This document shows positions 1 through 8,728 of a stretch of DNA of 19,443 nucleotides, piece after piece. The position numbers and the translations under genes were made by a program. How positions within the stretch are numbered: position 1 is the stretch's first letter; each line of letters opens with the position of its first letter. The notes beneath the pieces were generated by a model. That model worked only from the letters and a program-made list of their open reading frames with translations, was not told the DNA's origin and did no database searches. The DNA is from Ignavibacteria bacterium UBA961. GTDB taxonomy: Bacteria; Bacteroidota; Ignavibacteria; Kapaibacteriales; UBA961. Location of the stretch: positions 1 through 19,443 of the forward strand of contig DBCJ01000023.1 of NCBI GenBank assembly GCA_002293005.1. Direction: 5' to 3'.

Positions 1-3000
1 TTGAATGCAGGTGAATTTTATGAAGACTTCAATCAATATGTCGGCAGAGGATTAGTGGAAGGTTTTCGAGGCACTTCTGTGTGGGAAGCTGATAAACCAA
101 TTTTTGTAATGCAGTATTCATACTCAGCCAATTGGGACATGGGCGATGAATTCGATCCATTCATGATTATTGTAACTCCTCAAGAACAGTATATTCAGGC
201 AACTGTTTTCCAGTCACCCGCCAATAGTTCATTTAGCACGAATTGGTTTAATGTTATTGCTGAAGGCGATCCAAATGACCCCGAACAAAAGAAACTGAAA
301 TCAGTCGCATTGGATGGTAAACCTATTTGGATTTCGAAACCCACATTTCTTGCAAATCGGATTCCAGGAACAAATCTCTATTGGCAAAATGTGAATGTTG
401 CTCCCGGCCCACATAGAGTCACAAGTCAAACTCGATTCGGTGGCTATATTTATGGATTTAGTTCATTTGACTCCTATGGTTGGCCTGCTGCGATGGCAAT
501 CAGAAAATTGGATGAAGTGGATACATTACCACCTGTATTGACTTTCGAAGAGGAATGTGGTGATTATACCTATACCGCAACCGAAGTCAGAACATTTGGT
601 CCTCCACCGGATACAGCACAAGTTGATCAGGGTATTTCAAGTATTGAGATGATTGATTCTGTTTCTTATAACTATGATTTGAAATTTTTAACGGCAGATA
701 GAATTATTGTAGATCCAAAAGTCAAAGAATTCAAGTTTGAGTTCAAGGTGAAAGACAAAACCAAAGATGCATTTGCAATATTTGTGGTCATGGACAGAGC
801 CGGAAATTATACAATCGATAGTGTGAAATATGTCGTAGATAAACTTGCCCTCAATCCTGATCCCGTGAACTTTGGCAAAGTGCGCTTGGGTACAACCAAA
901 GAGATGAAAGTGCAGCTCAAGAATGAAAGTAAGAATGAAATTACACTTAAGGAAATCAAAACACGATTTGGTTTGGTATATAAAATCATTAGTGCAGATA
1001 CCACACCATTGAAAGCCGGTGAAAGTCGTGAAATCACGATTGCTTATACCCCTGATCGCGAAATGCCCGATGAAAAAACATTCGACATTGACTCGCTCAT
1101 GGCGAAAACAGAATGCGCTGAATTCACATGGCCTCTTCGTGGACAAGGTGTTCGTCCTTGTATTGCGGTTGAACCTGAATGGAATGCAGGCCGCGTTCCA
1201 ATCAATCAATCATATTGCAAAGATCAAGGTGGTGCTCCCGGTTTGAGAATCAGCAATAATGGAACGGATACATTGACAATTACTGGCATAACCGGTGTCA
1301 TTGCGCCATTTACGATTTCTAATCCAACTGTTCCGGCATTCCCATTCAAAATTGCTCCAAAACAATCATTGTTCTTTAACTCAGTTTGTTTCAATCCGAC
1401 ATCCGAGCGTTCAGATACAATCTTGATTGGATTCCAATCAGATTCTTATGGTGATGATTGCTCTCCTAATTCCAAATGGTATGGAACCGGTATTCAGCCC
1501 GGTTTGGTGATTACTGATCAAGATTGGGGTAAGCGTCGACAAGGTACAGTCTTGGTGAAAGAAGTCTATGTCACAAATTCCGGATCAGCTCCTGCTAATG
1601 TGACAAAAGTTGAACTTGCACAACCTGCTGATCCAAATTTCCGTATCATCAATATCAATCCTCCCGTGAGTGATGCAGCGCCATTCGTGCTTCGCAATAA
1701 TGGTGATAAAATCACTATGCAAATTGAATATGAACCGGTTGGCGAATTTGATCATACAACAACAATCACTGCAACAGCGAATAATGCAGGTAATGCAACC
1801 GGGACATTAAAAGGCTATGGCTTCCTTCCAAAGATTCAAGCAACTGGCTATGAATTCCCAGGGCAAGTTCTCGTTGGAAGTTTTGCCGCAACAGATGGTG
1901 AAGTACTCATCAAGAATACAAGCACAAGTTCTGCATTGTTCATCGAAAGCATTGATTTTAGTGCTGTAGGACCAAATGCAACTGATTTTGAGTGGACATC
2001 ACCGGCTACATTACCGGCGAATATTTCCATTCCAATCGGTGGTGATATCAAAATCCCTGTTCGCTTCAAGCCAACTGCGATTGGACGCAGAATCACGGCT
2101 GTCGATATCATGAATGATGCTGCTCCGGGTACAAGAACAGTTGAAGAGCCACGCATTGTGACAAATGTAGATGTGATTGGTACAGGAATTGAAACTCGCT
2201 ATCCGGATATCAAAGTCACTCCGATTGATTATGGTAATGTGATCACATGTGATGATAAGCGCTTGACCTCTACCATTTCAAATCCAGGAACAGATGATTT
2301 GATCATTGGTGACATGCAATTAACCGGTGGCGATGCAGGATTATTCACGCTTGATCCACAAACATATCCAATTACAATCAAGCCGAATGAAACATATACC
2401 GTTGGTGTTACATTCTCTCCTGATGCCGTTCGTGCATACAGTGCAGGTGTACTTGTCACGCCGACAAATCTTAAAGATGCTCAAGGCAATATCATTACAG
2501 CGACAATCGATTTGAAAGGTACTGGCTTTGTGGTTCCATTGACTTTGGAAATATCTCCAAACAAGGTCGAAAAAGTCAAGGCAGGTACGATTCAACAATT
2601 TGCGGTCAAAGGTACTGCAAATGGCTCATGGGCAGATGCAAATGTTCGAACCATCGAATGTAAAGTCAAATATGATGGTGACATGATGGCATATGAACTA
2701 GGTTCAATCAGTGCAGGACCAGGTCTTCCGAATTGGACTGTAACAGCAAGTGAATTCACAGATGGACTCATTGTAAAAGCAATTGGTACAACCAATCCGA
2801 CAAATGGTGATTTGTTCAATGCGAAATTCAAAATTCTCTTGAGTGATTCTGCAACCTATACCATCGATATCGCGGATGCAACCACCAAAGATCGCGAGAT
2901 CTGTACGCCGATTACAACCAAGCATGGAACAGTAAGCATTGATGCATGTTTTGTCAATGGTCGTTTGATTTCATTCTCAGGATCCTCATTCGCTTTGAAA

Positions 3001-3249
3001 GGCGTCAGCCCAAATCCTGTACATAGCAGTGATATTTCCATCGATTATAGCATCGGTTTCAAAGTGAGCACCACGATTGAAATCTATAATGCACAAGGTG
3101 AAAGAGTATCGCTTGCGGTGAATGAAACATTGGAACAGGGTGATTATCGCCTTTCCATTCCAATGGATGCACTTCCAAATGGTAATTATTTCTGCAGAAT
3201 CAATGCAGGACCATATACAGAAGTGAAACCGTTCACAATCAATCGATAA
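1..3249 (+). CDS. Large secreted multidomain protein with C-terminal T9SS sorting domain (5'-partial)
   Basis: The frame is open from the first base, so the true start and signal peptide lie upstream and only the last 1082 residues are seen. Residues about 1-170 resemble the N-terminal domain of IgGFc-binding/hyalin-like proteins (a buried LDGKPI strand, then GGYIYGF and DSYGW near 157-161). Residues about 175-280 look Ig-like. Five consecutive ASH/'choice-of-anchor D' type beta modules follow, roughly 282-387, 384-498, 500-612, 613-736 and 737-848, each built around a G(K/N/Q)V-type strand and an FxPxxxG or YxP turn and ending near a GxG(F/V/I). Residues about 849-980 resemble a cohesin fold. 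The last 80 residues, from GVSPNP at 1001, match the Por secretion/T9SS type A sorting domain with an IYNAQGE strand and an LPNGNYFCRI ending. It is probably exported through the outer membrane by type IX secretion and kept on the surface or released. No catalytic residues are evident; a binding or adhesion role is inference. A terminator follows directly. Confidence 0.85.
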   Translation: MNAGEFYEDFNQYVGRGLVEGFRGTSVWEADKPIFVMQYSYSANWDMGDEFDPFMIIVTPQEQYIQATVFQSPANSSFSTNWFNVIAEGDPNDPEQKKLKSVALDGKPIWISKPTFLANRIPGTNLYWQNVNVAPGPHRVTSQTRFGGYIYGFSSFDSYGWPAAMAIRKLDEVDTLPPVLTFEEECGDYTYTATEVRTFGPPPDTAQVDQGISSIEMIDSVSYNYDLKFLTADRIIVDPKVKEFKFEFKVKDKTKDAFAIFVVMDRAGNYTIDSVKYVVDKLALNPDPVNFGKVRLGTTKEMKVQLKNESKNEITLKEIKTRFGLVYKIISADTTPLKAGESREITIAYTPDREMPDEKTFDIDSLMAKTECAEFTWPLRGQGVRPCIAVEPEWNAGRVPINQSYCKDQGGAPGLRISNNGTDTLTITGITGVIAPFTISNPTVPAFPFKIAPKQSLFFNSVCFNPTSERSDTILIGFQSDSYGDDCSPNSKWYGTGIQPGLVITDQDWGKRRQGTVLVKEVYVTNSGSAPANVTKVELAQPADPNFRIININPPVSDAAPFVLRNNGDKITMQIEYEPVGEFDHTTTITATANNAGNATGTLKGYGFLPKIQATGYEFPGQVLVGSFAATDGEVLIKNTSTSSALFIESIDFSAVGPNATDFEWTSPATLPANISIPIGGDIKIPVRFKPTAIGRRITAVDIMNDAAPGTRTVEEPRIVTNVDVIGTGIETRYPDIKVTPIDYGNVITCDDKRLTSTISNPGTDDLIIGDMQLTGGDAGLFTLDPQTYPITIKPNETYTVGVTFSPDAVRAYSAGVLVTPTNLKDAQGNIITATIDLKGTGFVVPLTLEISPNKVEKVKAGTIQQFAVKGTANGSWADANVRTIECKVKYDGDMMAYELGSISAGPGLPNWTVTASEFTDGLIVKAIGTTNPTNGDLFNAKFKILLSDSATYTIDIADATTKDREICTPITTKHGTVSIDACFVNGRLISFSGSSFALKGVSPNPVHSSDISIDYSIGFKVSTTIEIYNAQGERVSLAVNETLEQGDYRLSIPMDALPNGNYFCRINAGPYTEVKPFTINR

Positions 3250-3268
3250 TACTATCAATTACATATGC

Positions 3269-3302
3269 AATCCGCCGTGAGTTCAAGGATTCACGGCGGA
3301 TT
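3269..3302 (+). terminator. Rho-independent terminator after the T9SS protein gene
   Basis: A perfect 12-bp inverted repeat (AATCCGCCGTGA at 3269-3280 and TCACGGCGGATT at 3291-3302) encloses a 10-nt loop. It lies 19 nt after the stop codon and is followed by a T-rich run (TTATTATTTGTT). The G+C-rich stem with a T-rich tail fits intrinsic termination. Because the arms are symmetric with A-rich flanks on the left, it might also act on the opposite strand, but no convergent gene is present here. Confidence 0.85.
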
Positions 3303-3319
3303 ATTATTTGTTCAAATCC

Positions 3320-3331
3320 GTATCTTTGCAC
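3320..3331 (+). promoter_or_regulatory. Candidate Bacteroidota-type -7 element upstream of purK
   Basis: TATCTTTG at 3321-3328 matches the Bacteroidota -7 consensus TAnnTTTG exactly and is followed by CACCC. It lies 23 nt before the purK ATG, which would give a short leader of about 17 nt without a Shine-Dalgarno sequence. No good TTTG -33 element is found about 20 nt upstream, where the terminator stem lies, so the call rests on the -7 box and its position between a terminator and a gene start. Confidence 0.5.
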
Positions 3332-3351
3332 CCAAATAATCGGATGATACT

Positions 3352-4521
3352 ATGCTTCCATCGCTGTATGCGGAATATGAGCCAAGACCACATGTCATAG
3401 GAATTCTTGGTGGCGGACAACTTGCCAAGATGCTTTCACAAGAAGTATTCAAGATTGGCATGCGTACCGCAATCATCGAACATGGAGAAGATTCTCCTGC
3501 CGGAATGATGACATCTTTGTCCTGGGGAGATGGTTGGAATGATCGTGAAGCATTGGATGCATTCATAGAAGCATCCGATATCATCACTTTAGAAAATGAA
3601 TTCATTGCACCTGAAATCCTTCAATATATCGCAGAAAAAAGACCTGTTTTTCCTTTGTCTGAAACAATAGCACTCGTGCAAGATAAATTCACGCAAAAAG
3701 AAACCATGCAGAATGCCGGAATTGCGATCACGCCATTTGGTGCTTGTCAGGAAATTGAAGATGTTCATGCTTTTGGCGAAAAATATGGCTATCCATTTGT
3801 CATGAAAACTCGCACTCTTGGATATGATGGATATGGAAATGCGACCATTCGATCAGCATCTGACATTGAACATGCTTGGAATGCATTTCGTGATCCTGAA
3901 GCTCCGCGAGAAATTATGTGCGAAGCATTTGTGCATTTCACCAAAGAATTGGCTGTGATGGTTGCAAGAAATAGACGAGGTGAAATTGCAGTATATCCTT
4001 GTGTTGAAACAATTCAAGAAAATCATATTTGCAGATATGTGCTTGCGCCTGCCAGAGTTGATGAAGAAATTGCCACCAAAGCAAAAGAGATGGCAAAGAG
4101 GTGCATCGAGGCGATCAGTGGCATCGGAGTTTTTGGCATTGAAATGTTTCTCACAAAAGATGGGGAAGTATTATTTAATGAAATTGCACCCAGACCGCAT
4201 AATTCCGGACATTATACCATAGAAGCATGTTATACATCACAATTTGAAAATGGCATCAGAGCCATACTCAATCTGCCTTTGGGATCTCCCGAAATGAAGG
4301 TGCCGGCAGCTGTGATGGTTAATTTGCTTGGCACGAGAAGTGGTCCGGGTATGCCGGATAGTCCCGTTGACACACTCAAACATCCCCATACAATCGTACA
4401 TTTGTATGGAAAAAAGGAATGCAGAAAAGGCAGGAAAATGGGTCATCTCACCACTTGCGGACCATCACTAGAAGAAGCCGCAAAAGAGGCATATTCAGCA
4501 GCTTCTTCATGGATTTGGTGA
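3352..4521 (+). CDS. purK: N5-carboxyaminoimidazole ribonucleotide synthase (PurK)
   Basis: This ATP-grasp enzyme converts AIR, bicarbonate and ATP to N5-CAIR in de novo purine synthesis in the cytoplasm; PurE then rearranges the product. The 389 residues match the family length. Visible are the N-terminal dinucleotide-like fold with GILGGGQLAK at 17-26, the ATP-grasp start VQDKFTQKE near 105, the KTRTLGYDGYGN substrate/ATP loop near 152-163, and the metal/substrate signature EIAPRPHNSGH at 277-287. A C-terminal PurK domain follows (VNLLG, then HLYGKKECRKGRKMGHLT). The start is the first ATG after the candidate promoter; no Shine-Dalgarno sequence is seen. purE is not next to it, unlike the frequent purEK pair. 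The stop codon is one nucleotide before the start of the CCA-adding enzyme, so the two are almost certainly co-transcribed. Confidence 0.95.
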   Translation: MLPSLYAEYEPRPHVIGILGGGQLAKMLSQEVFKIGMRTAIIEHGEDSPAGMMTSLSWGDGWNDREALDAFIEASDIITLENEFIAPEILQYIAEKRPVFPLSETIALVQDKFTQKETMQNAGIAITPFGACQEIEDVHAFGEKYGYPFVMKTRTLGYDGYGNATIRSASDIEHAWNAFRDPEAPREIMCEAFVHFTKELAVMVARNRRGEIAVYPCVETIQENHICRYVLAPARVDEEIATKAKEMAKRCIEAISGIGVFGIEMFLTKDGEVLFNEIAPRPHNSGHYTIEACYTSQFENGIRAILNLPLGSPEMKVPAAVMVNLLGTRSGPGMPDSPVDTLKHPHTIVHLYGKKECRKGRKMGHLTTCGPSLEEAAKEAYSAASSWIW

Positions 4522-4522
4522 A

Positions 4523-5968
4523 ATGAACAAACTCGTCATTGGTGATATCCCTGACATCATTCATGATTTGGCAGATTTGGCCGAATATCATGGATATACC
4601 ATCTATGTGGTTGGTGGATATGTTCGTGATCGAATTTTGGGCATTGATTCCAAGGACATTGATTTCACAGTAGTGGGTGATGCGCTGGAATTTGCTCGAT
4701 TGGTTGCTGCTGCAAAACATTCCAAAGCAGTTATATATGAGCGCTTTCGAACAGCACTAGTTCCGGTGGGTGATTATCTTCTGGAATTTGTGGGAACCAG
4801 AAAAGAAGAATATCTTGAGTATTCAAGAAAGCCGATTGTCACCGAAGGATCATTCGAAGATGATATCAATCGTCGTGACTTCACGGTTAATTGCATGGCT
4901 CTTTCTTTGAAAAAAGAATCTTTCGGCGAAGTCATTGATTTGCATGATGGTCAAACAGATCTTGCGAATAAAATACTTCGCACTCCATTGGATCCAATGA
5001 TCACATTCAGCGATGACCCGCTTCGCATGATGCGTGCGGCCAGATTTTCAGCCAGACTTGAATGCGAAATTGAACCGGGAACTAAAAAAGCCATGTCATC
5101 AATGGCTGAGAGAATTTCCATTATTTCGCAAGAGCGTATAAGTGATGAATTCATTAGTTTGCTGAAAGCCAGAAAGCCAAGCATTGGTTTGAAGATATTG
5201 CATGAAACAGGATTATTGGCATATGTTTTTCCGGAACTCGAAAGACTTTCCGGAATAGAACTCATGCAAGTTGGTGAGCATGGATATGCCCATAAAGATG
5301 TCTTTTTGCATACATTGCAAGTTCTTGACAATCTCTGTGAGATGACAGACAATGTATGGCTTCGTTTTGCAACTTTAATGCATGATATTGCCAAGCCGAA
5401 AACAAAGAAGTTCATTCAGGGCATCGGTTGGTCATTTCATGGTCATGAAGAATTGGGTGCCAGATGGCAGGCGGGAATTTTCAGAAGAATGAAATTACCA
5501 CTCGAGCATGTGTCATATGTTGAAACATTGGTGAGACTACATCAAAGACCGATGGTGCTCGTGGATGATGGCGTGACAGACTCGGCCATACGCAGGCTTG
5601 CAGTGCATGCAGGAGATTCATTGGATGATTTATTTCTTCTGTGCAAAGCAGACATAACGACAAAAAACTCCAAAAAGGCGGAGCGTTATCTCAGGAATTA
5701 TGAAAAGGTTTATCAAAAAATACTTGATGTTCGTGAACGCGATCAATTGCGTGCATTTCAATCTCCCGTCAGAGGTGAAGAAATTATGGAATTATGCTCC
5801 TTGCAACCATCGCCCGCGATTGGGTATATCAAGCATATGATTGAAGAGTCCATTTTGGATGGAATTATTCCGAATGATTATCAAGCGGCGAAACAATTAT
5901 TACTCGACAATAAACAACAGTGGCTTGAAGAAGCCAAATTGTATAAGAAAACTCAATCTTTGAACTAA
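4523..5968 (+). CDS. cca: CCA tRNA nucleotidyltransferase with HD domain
   Basis: It adds or repairs the 3'-terminal CCA of tRNAs using CTP and ATP. The class II nucleotidyltransferase head domain shows GGYVRDRILG at 31-40 and the metal-binding pair D45/D47 in KDIDFTV, then RRDFTVNCMAL, the strand typical of the family, and a neck helix with DDPLRMMRAARFSARL. An HD phosphohydrolase domain follows, with the H287/D288 pair in LMHDIAKPKTKK and HGHEELGARW downstream. This places it with the CCA enzymes (about 450-480 residues) that carry an HD domain, which has been linked to phosphatase/phosphodiesterase activity in some homologues. A poly(A) polymerase of the same superfamily cannot be excluded from sequence alone, but the HD domain and length favour CCA addition. 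It starts one nucleotide after the purK stop. Confidence 0.93.
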   Translation: MNKLVIGDIPDIIHDLADLAEYHGYTIYVVGGYVRDRILGIDSKDIDFTVVGDALEFARLVAAAKHSKAVIYERFRTALVPVGDYLLEFVGTRKEEYLEYSRKPIVTEGSFEDDINRRDFTVNCMALSLKKESFGEVIDLHDGQTDLANKILRTPLDPMITFSDDPLRMMRAARFSARLECEIEPGTKKAMSSMAERISIISQERISDEFISLLKARKPSIGLKILHETGLLAYVFPELERLSGIELMQVGEHGYAHKDVFLHTLQVLDNLCEMTDNVWLRFATLMHDIAKPKTKKFIQGIGWSFHGHEELGARWQAGIFRRMKLPLEHVSYVETLVRLHQRPMVLVDDGVTDSAIRRLAVHAGDSLDDLFLLCKADITTKNSKKAERYLRNYEKVYQKILDVRERDQLRAFQSPVRGEEIMELCSLQPSPAIGYIKHMIEESILDGIIPNDYQAAKQLLLDNKQQWLEEAKLYKKTQSLN

Positions 5969-5981
5969 TTGAGGGGATGAA

Positions 5982-7208
5982 ATGAACTATTCCATAACAA
6001 CCGTATTGCCAAGACTCAGATCTGATATTGCCATGATGAAACATGTGCATATGAAAGAGGAGTATCTCTTAATCTATGATCCATTGAGATATTCGCCTGC
6101 CCCTGTGATATTGGGATTATCCGGTCTGCAATTGATCGACAAATTGGGTAGGGAAGATCAACAGACATGTGTTGAAATTTCCAATTCCACCTATAATGGG
6201 GAGATTAATCCGCATGATATTTTGGATGTCGTTTTACAATTAAGCGAACGATGTTTTTTGTTAGATGACGAGTATTTTAGAAGAAAAGAAGATGTGGACA
6301 CGGCATTCCGAATTGCTGAAGTTCGTGAACCATTCTGTCTTGGCACCGTTTATCCTGAAACAAAAGATTCGGCTATTTCCATGTTGGATGAAATCAAGGA
6401 AATGACCGAAAAAAGAGAAAATGCTTCTCTCTCAGGAATCATCATTCCACATGTTGAATTGTCTGAAGGAACGCATGCATATTCTTCTGCTATTCGCGCG
6501 CTTGAGGCGAGTCCGAAACCGGATATAGTGATCATGTTCGGGACTTCGCATTATGGTGGGGAAGGTCGCTTCATCATGACTGAGAAAGATTATTCCACGC
6601 CATTGGGCAGAACAAAAACCAATACTGAATTGGTAAATACTCTGCATGCATCTTCGAAGCATGTATTGACTCGCAATGATGAACAGCATCGTTATGATCA
6701 TTCCATTGAAATGGTCCTGCTCCTTTTGCAATATGCATATGGTGCTGAGCAATTCACATTGCTTCCCGTATTGGTTAATTCAATGCATGATAGATTTTCT
6801 TCACTCGACAAAATCAATGATGCAGGAATCGATGAGTTCCTTGCAATCATTCAAGATTATGTGAAGCGAACCAATAAAAGAGTATTATTCGTTTCAAGCG
6901 GTGATCTCTCTCATATCGGAAGAAAATTCGGTGATGCCGAGGCAGCTCATTCATTGGTTACTGATATCACCATGCATGATTCGGATGTGATTGCATTGAT
7001 GTGCGCTCATGATGCCGAAGGATTCTTCAAAAAGATAGCCGAAACTCATGATTATTCTCGCATTTGCGGATGTGCGCCGAATTATTTGCTCATGAAGAGC
7101 ATAGAATCCAAGAATGCTCAATTGCTGGCTTATCAATGGTGGGATCAACCGGATACTTCATCAGCTGTGAGCTTCTGTTCAATCGGTTATTTTGAAGAGA
7201 ATTCCTGA
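5982..7208 (+). CDS. amrB: MEMO1-family protein (AmmeMemoRadiSam system protein B)
   Basis: The 408-residue protein has an N-terminal domain of about 140 residues followed by a MEMO domain, an architecture usual for bacterial AmmeMemoRadiSam-B proteins. The MEMO domain has the fold of class III extradiol dioxygenases. Candidate metal ligands corresponding to those described in human MEMO1 are present: H157 in IIPHVE, H190 in GTSHYGG, D308 and H311 in GDLSHIG, and C362 in ICGCAPN. HSIEM is also conserved. The biochemical role of the bacterial family is not settled; human MEMO1 binds iron and copper. The usual partners, an AMMECR1-domain protein and a radical SAM protein, are not in this window. 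The start has a purine-rich GAGGGG at 5971-5976, 5 nt before the ATG. The last 22 bases overlap the convergent NlpC/P60 gene. Confidence 0.9.
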   Translation: MNYSITTVLPRLRSDIAMMKHVHMKEEYLLIYDPLRYSPAPVILGLSGLQLIDKLGREDQQTCVEISNSTYNGEINPHDILDVVLQLSERCFLLDDEYFRRKEDVDTAFRIAEVREPFCLGTVYPETKDSAISMLDEIKEMTEKRENASLSGIIIPHVELSEGTHAYSSAIRALEASPKPDIVIMFGTSHYGGEGRFIMTEKDYSTPLGRTKTNTELVNTLHASSKHVLTRNDEQHRYDHSIEMVLLLLQYAYGAEQFTLLPVLVNSMHDRFSSLDKINDAGIDEFLAIIQDYVKRTNKRVLFVSSGDLSHIGRKFGDAEAAHSLVTDITMHDSDVIALMCAHDAEGFFKKIAETHDYSRICGCAPNYLLMKSIESKNAQLLAYQWWDQPDTSSAVSFCSIGYFEENS

Positions 7209-7732
7209 ATGGGCATTCTGCCATACCCCACTATGTGTTTACGCATATAGTCAAGGGTTGTGAGAATGACGCCTTTCTTTTCAGAGGCATGGATGATATA
7301 ATCTTCGCCGGCATAAATTCCGACATGTGCGATTTTACCTTGTTCGGCATAGCGAAAGAAGATCAAATCTCCCGGTTCGGGAATCACATCTTCGGAAGCG
7401 TATGATAGATATTGATCATGTGCCGTTCTTGGAGCTTTGATGCCGATTTTGCGATACACCTGAAGAACAAAACCGGAACAATCCGAACAAAATGGTGTTT
7501 TCCCACCATGGCAATATGGAGTTCCGATGAATTTCAATGCCTCTTCCAATACAATTTTGCGCTCCGGCTCAAGATATTCAGGTATGGAATAAAGAGGCAT
7601 GCCATTCTTGACAAAGCCATTTGTGGGTGTTTTCAATAATACACTACACCCTGAAACAAAGAGCATCAGACAAAATCCCAAGAGGATTCCGATTATATGT
7701 CGTGTTATATGTGAAGCATATCGCATGAACAT
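7187..7732 (-). CDS. NlpC/P60-family cell-wall endopeptidase lipoprotein
   Basis: The 181-residue protein has a lipoprotein signal: a short basic N-terminus, a hydrophobic stretch about 13-26 and the lipobox VSGC with lipidated cysteine C29. It should therefore be periplasmic and membrane anchored. The NlpC/P60 domain (about 58-175) has the catalytic triad of a papain-like cysteine peptidase: C85 in DCSGF, H136 in AHVGIY and H148 in IIHAS, with GDLIFF between. The family cleaves peptidoglycan stem peptides, typically D-gamma-glutamyl-diaminopimelate bonds; the exact bond here is unknown. Two additional cysteines, C74 and C82, lie close to the catalytic one, which is unusual. Two start codons are possible (M1 and M3), and the choice does not alter the signal peptide. 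It diverges from hslO across 50 bases and converges, overlapping by 22 bases, with the MEMO gene. Confidence 0.92.
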   Translation of the reverse strand: MFMRYASHITRHIIGILLGFCLMLFVSGCSVLLKTPTNGFVKNGMPLYSIPEYLEPERKIVLEEALKFIGTPYCHGGKTPFCSDCSGFVLQVYRKIGIKAPRTAHDQYLSYASEDVIPEPGDLIFFRYAEQGKIAHVGIYAGEDYIIHASEKKGVILTTLDYMRKHIVGYGRMPIQEFSSK

Positions 7733-7782
7733 ATCATTACAGGAATTATGCCAATTTTCTCCACAGTTAGCATTGACAATTC

Positions 7783-8679
7783 ATGAATGAGTTAAAAAAA
7801 TCATATCAACACAGAGATCGAGTAGTTAGAGCAATGTCAGGCAATGGCATGTTTAGAGTGGCAGTTGCAAAAACCACAAATGCCACCGAGACAGCCAGGA
7901 TCAAGCATGATCTTGACCCATTATTATCATATCTATTGGCAAAAACACTTACTTCATCAACACTTTTATCCTCATTTCTGAAAGGCGAAGAAAGAGTTAT
8001 TGTTCAAGCCGAGGGAACCGGTAGAGTAAAACTCATCTTTACCGAAGCCATGCAAGTGGGTGAAGTGAGAGGATTTGTTGTGACAGATGAATCTCGTCCT
8101 ATGCCTGAATCCATTTCTGATGCTTTGAGCAAAGGATTTCTGAAAGTATCCAAAATCCTCTATGAAAAACAAGAACCCGTTACCGGAATTGTTGAACTCT
8201 TGCATGGAGACATTGCTTCCGATTTATCCTATTACTTTGAGCAATCAGAGCAAATCGTCACGGCTGTGAATTTGGGTGTAACAATCAATGATGAAGGAGC
8301 AATCGAGCATTCCGGGGGAATCATAGTACAAGCCATGCCAGGCGCAGACCTTGCATCAATAGTAGAAGTACAGAGATCACTTGAAGAAATGCCGCCCGTG
8401 GAGGAATTGCTTGATAGCGGTTATTCACCTGAAGAAATCCTAAGACAAGCCATGCCATTTGAGATTGAAATCGTGAATAATACACCCGTTGACTTCTTCT
8501 GTAGATGCTCTCTTGAGCGCTTCATGAGCAAATTGCTCACGCTTGGAAAACAAGAGATTCTGTCGATGAAAGCTGAAGGTCAAAGAGAATTGGTATGTCA
8601 ATATTGCAGTTCAACCTATACATTGTCCGATGAGAATTTTGCGCAACTCATTATCACGCTTGAAGAAGGCTTGAATTAA
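7783..8679 (+). CDS. hslO: Hsp33 redox-regulated molecular chaperone
   Basis: Hsp33 is a cytoplasmic holdase activated by oxidation: reduced protein binds zinc through four cysteines, while disulfide formation unfolds the linker and exposes a client-binding surface. The 298-residue length is normal. The four zinc ligands are present as C240-x-C242 (FFCRCSLERF) and C272-x-x-C275 (VCQYCSSTY) at the C-terminus. The N-terminal domain carries the familiar signature of RAMSGNGMFRVAVAKTT, then an ATARI-like ATETARIKHDL and GEERVIVQAEGTGRV. The ATG at 7783 is four bases upstream of another out-of-frame ATG; there is no Shine-Dalgarno sequence. It is divergent from the NlpC/P60 gene, and both promoters must lie within or near the 50-base gap. 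No heat-shock promoter is recognisable by eye. Confidence 0.95.
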   Translation: MNELKKSYQHRDRVVRAMSGNGMFRVAVAKTTNATETARIKHDLDPLLSYLLAKTLTSSTLLSSFLKGEERVIVQAEGTGRVKLIFTEAMQVGEVRGFVVTDESRPMPESISDALSKGFLKVSKILYEKQEPVTGIVELLHGDIASDLSYYFEQSEQIVTAVNLGVTINDEGAIEHSGGIIVQAMPGADLASIVEVQRSLEEMPPVEELLDSGYSPEEILRQAMPFEIEIVNNTPVDFFCRCSLERFMSKLLTLGKQEILSMKAEGQRELVCQYCSSTYTLSDENFAQLIITLEEGLN

Positions 8680-8728
8680 GACCGTATTACTTGTTGATTC
8701 TAAGCCCTAGAAAAGGTAATTTGACAGC

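Noticed and set aside
688..1209. 173-codon open frame on the reverse strand inside the T9SS protein gene
   Set aside because: It is antisense to a clearly coding frame, has a Cys/His/Phe-rich composition typical of antisense translation, and no recognisable domain or start signal.
3269..3302. Hairpin as a riboswitch or small RNA upstream of purK
   Set aside because: It is a simple perfect stem with a T-rich tail right after a stop codon, lacks any purine riboswitch core, and is explained by termination of the preceding gene.
4951..5415. 154-codon open frame on the reverse strand inside cca
   Set aside because: It lies opposite the conserved catalytic and HD-domain segments of the CCA enzyme and shows no family features.
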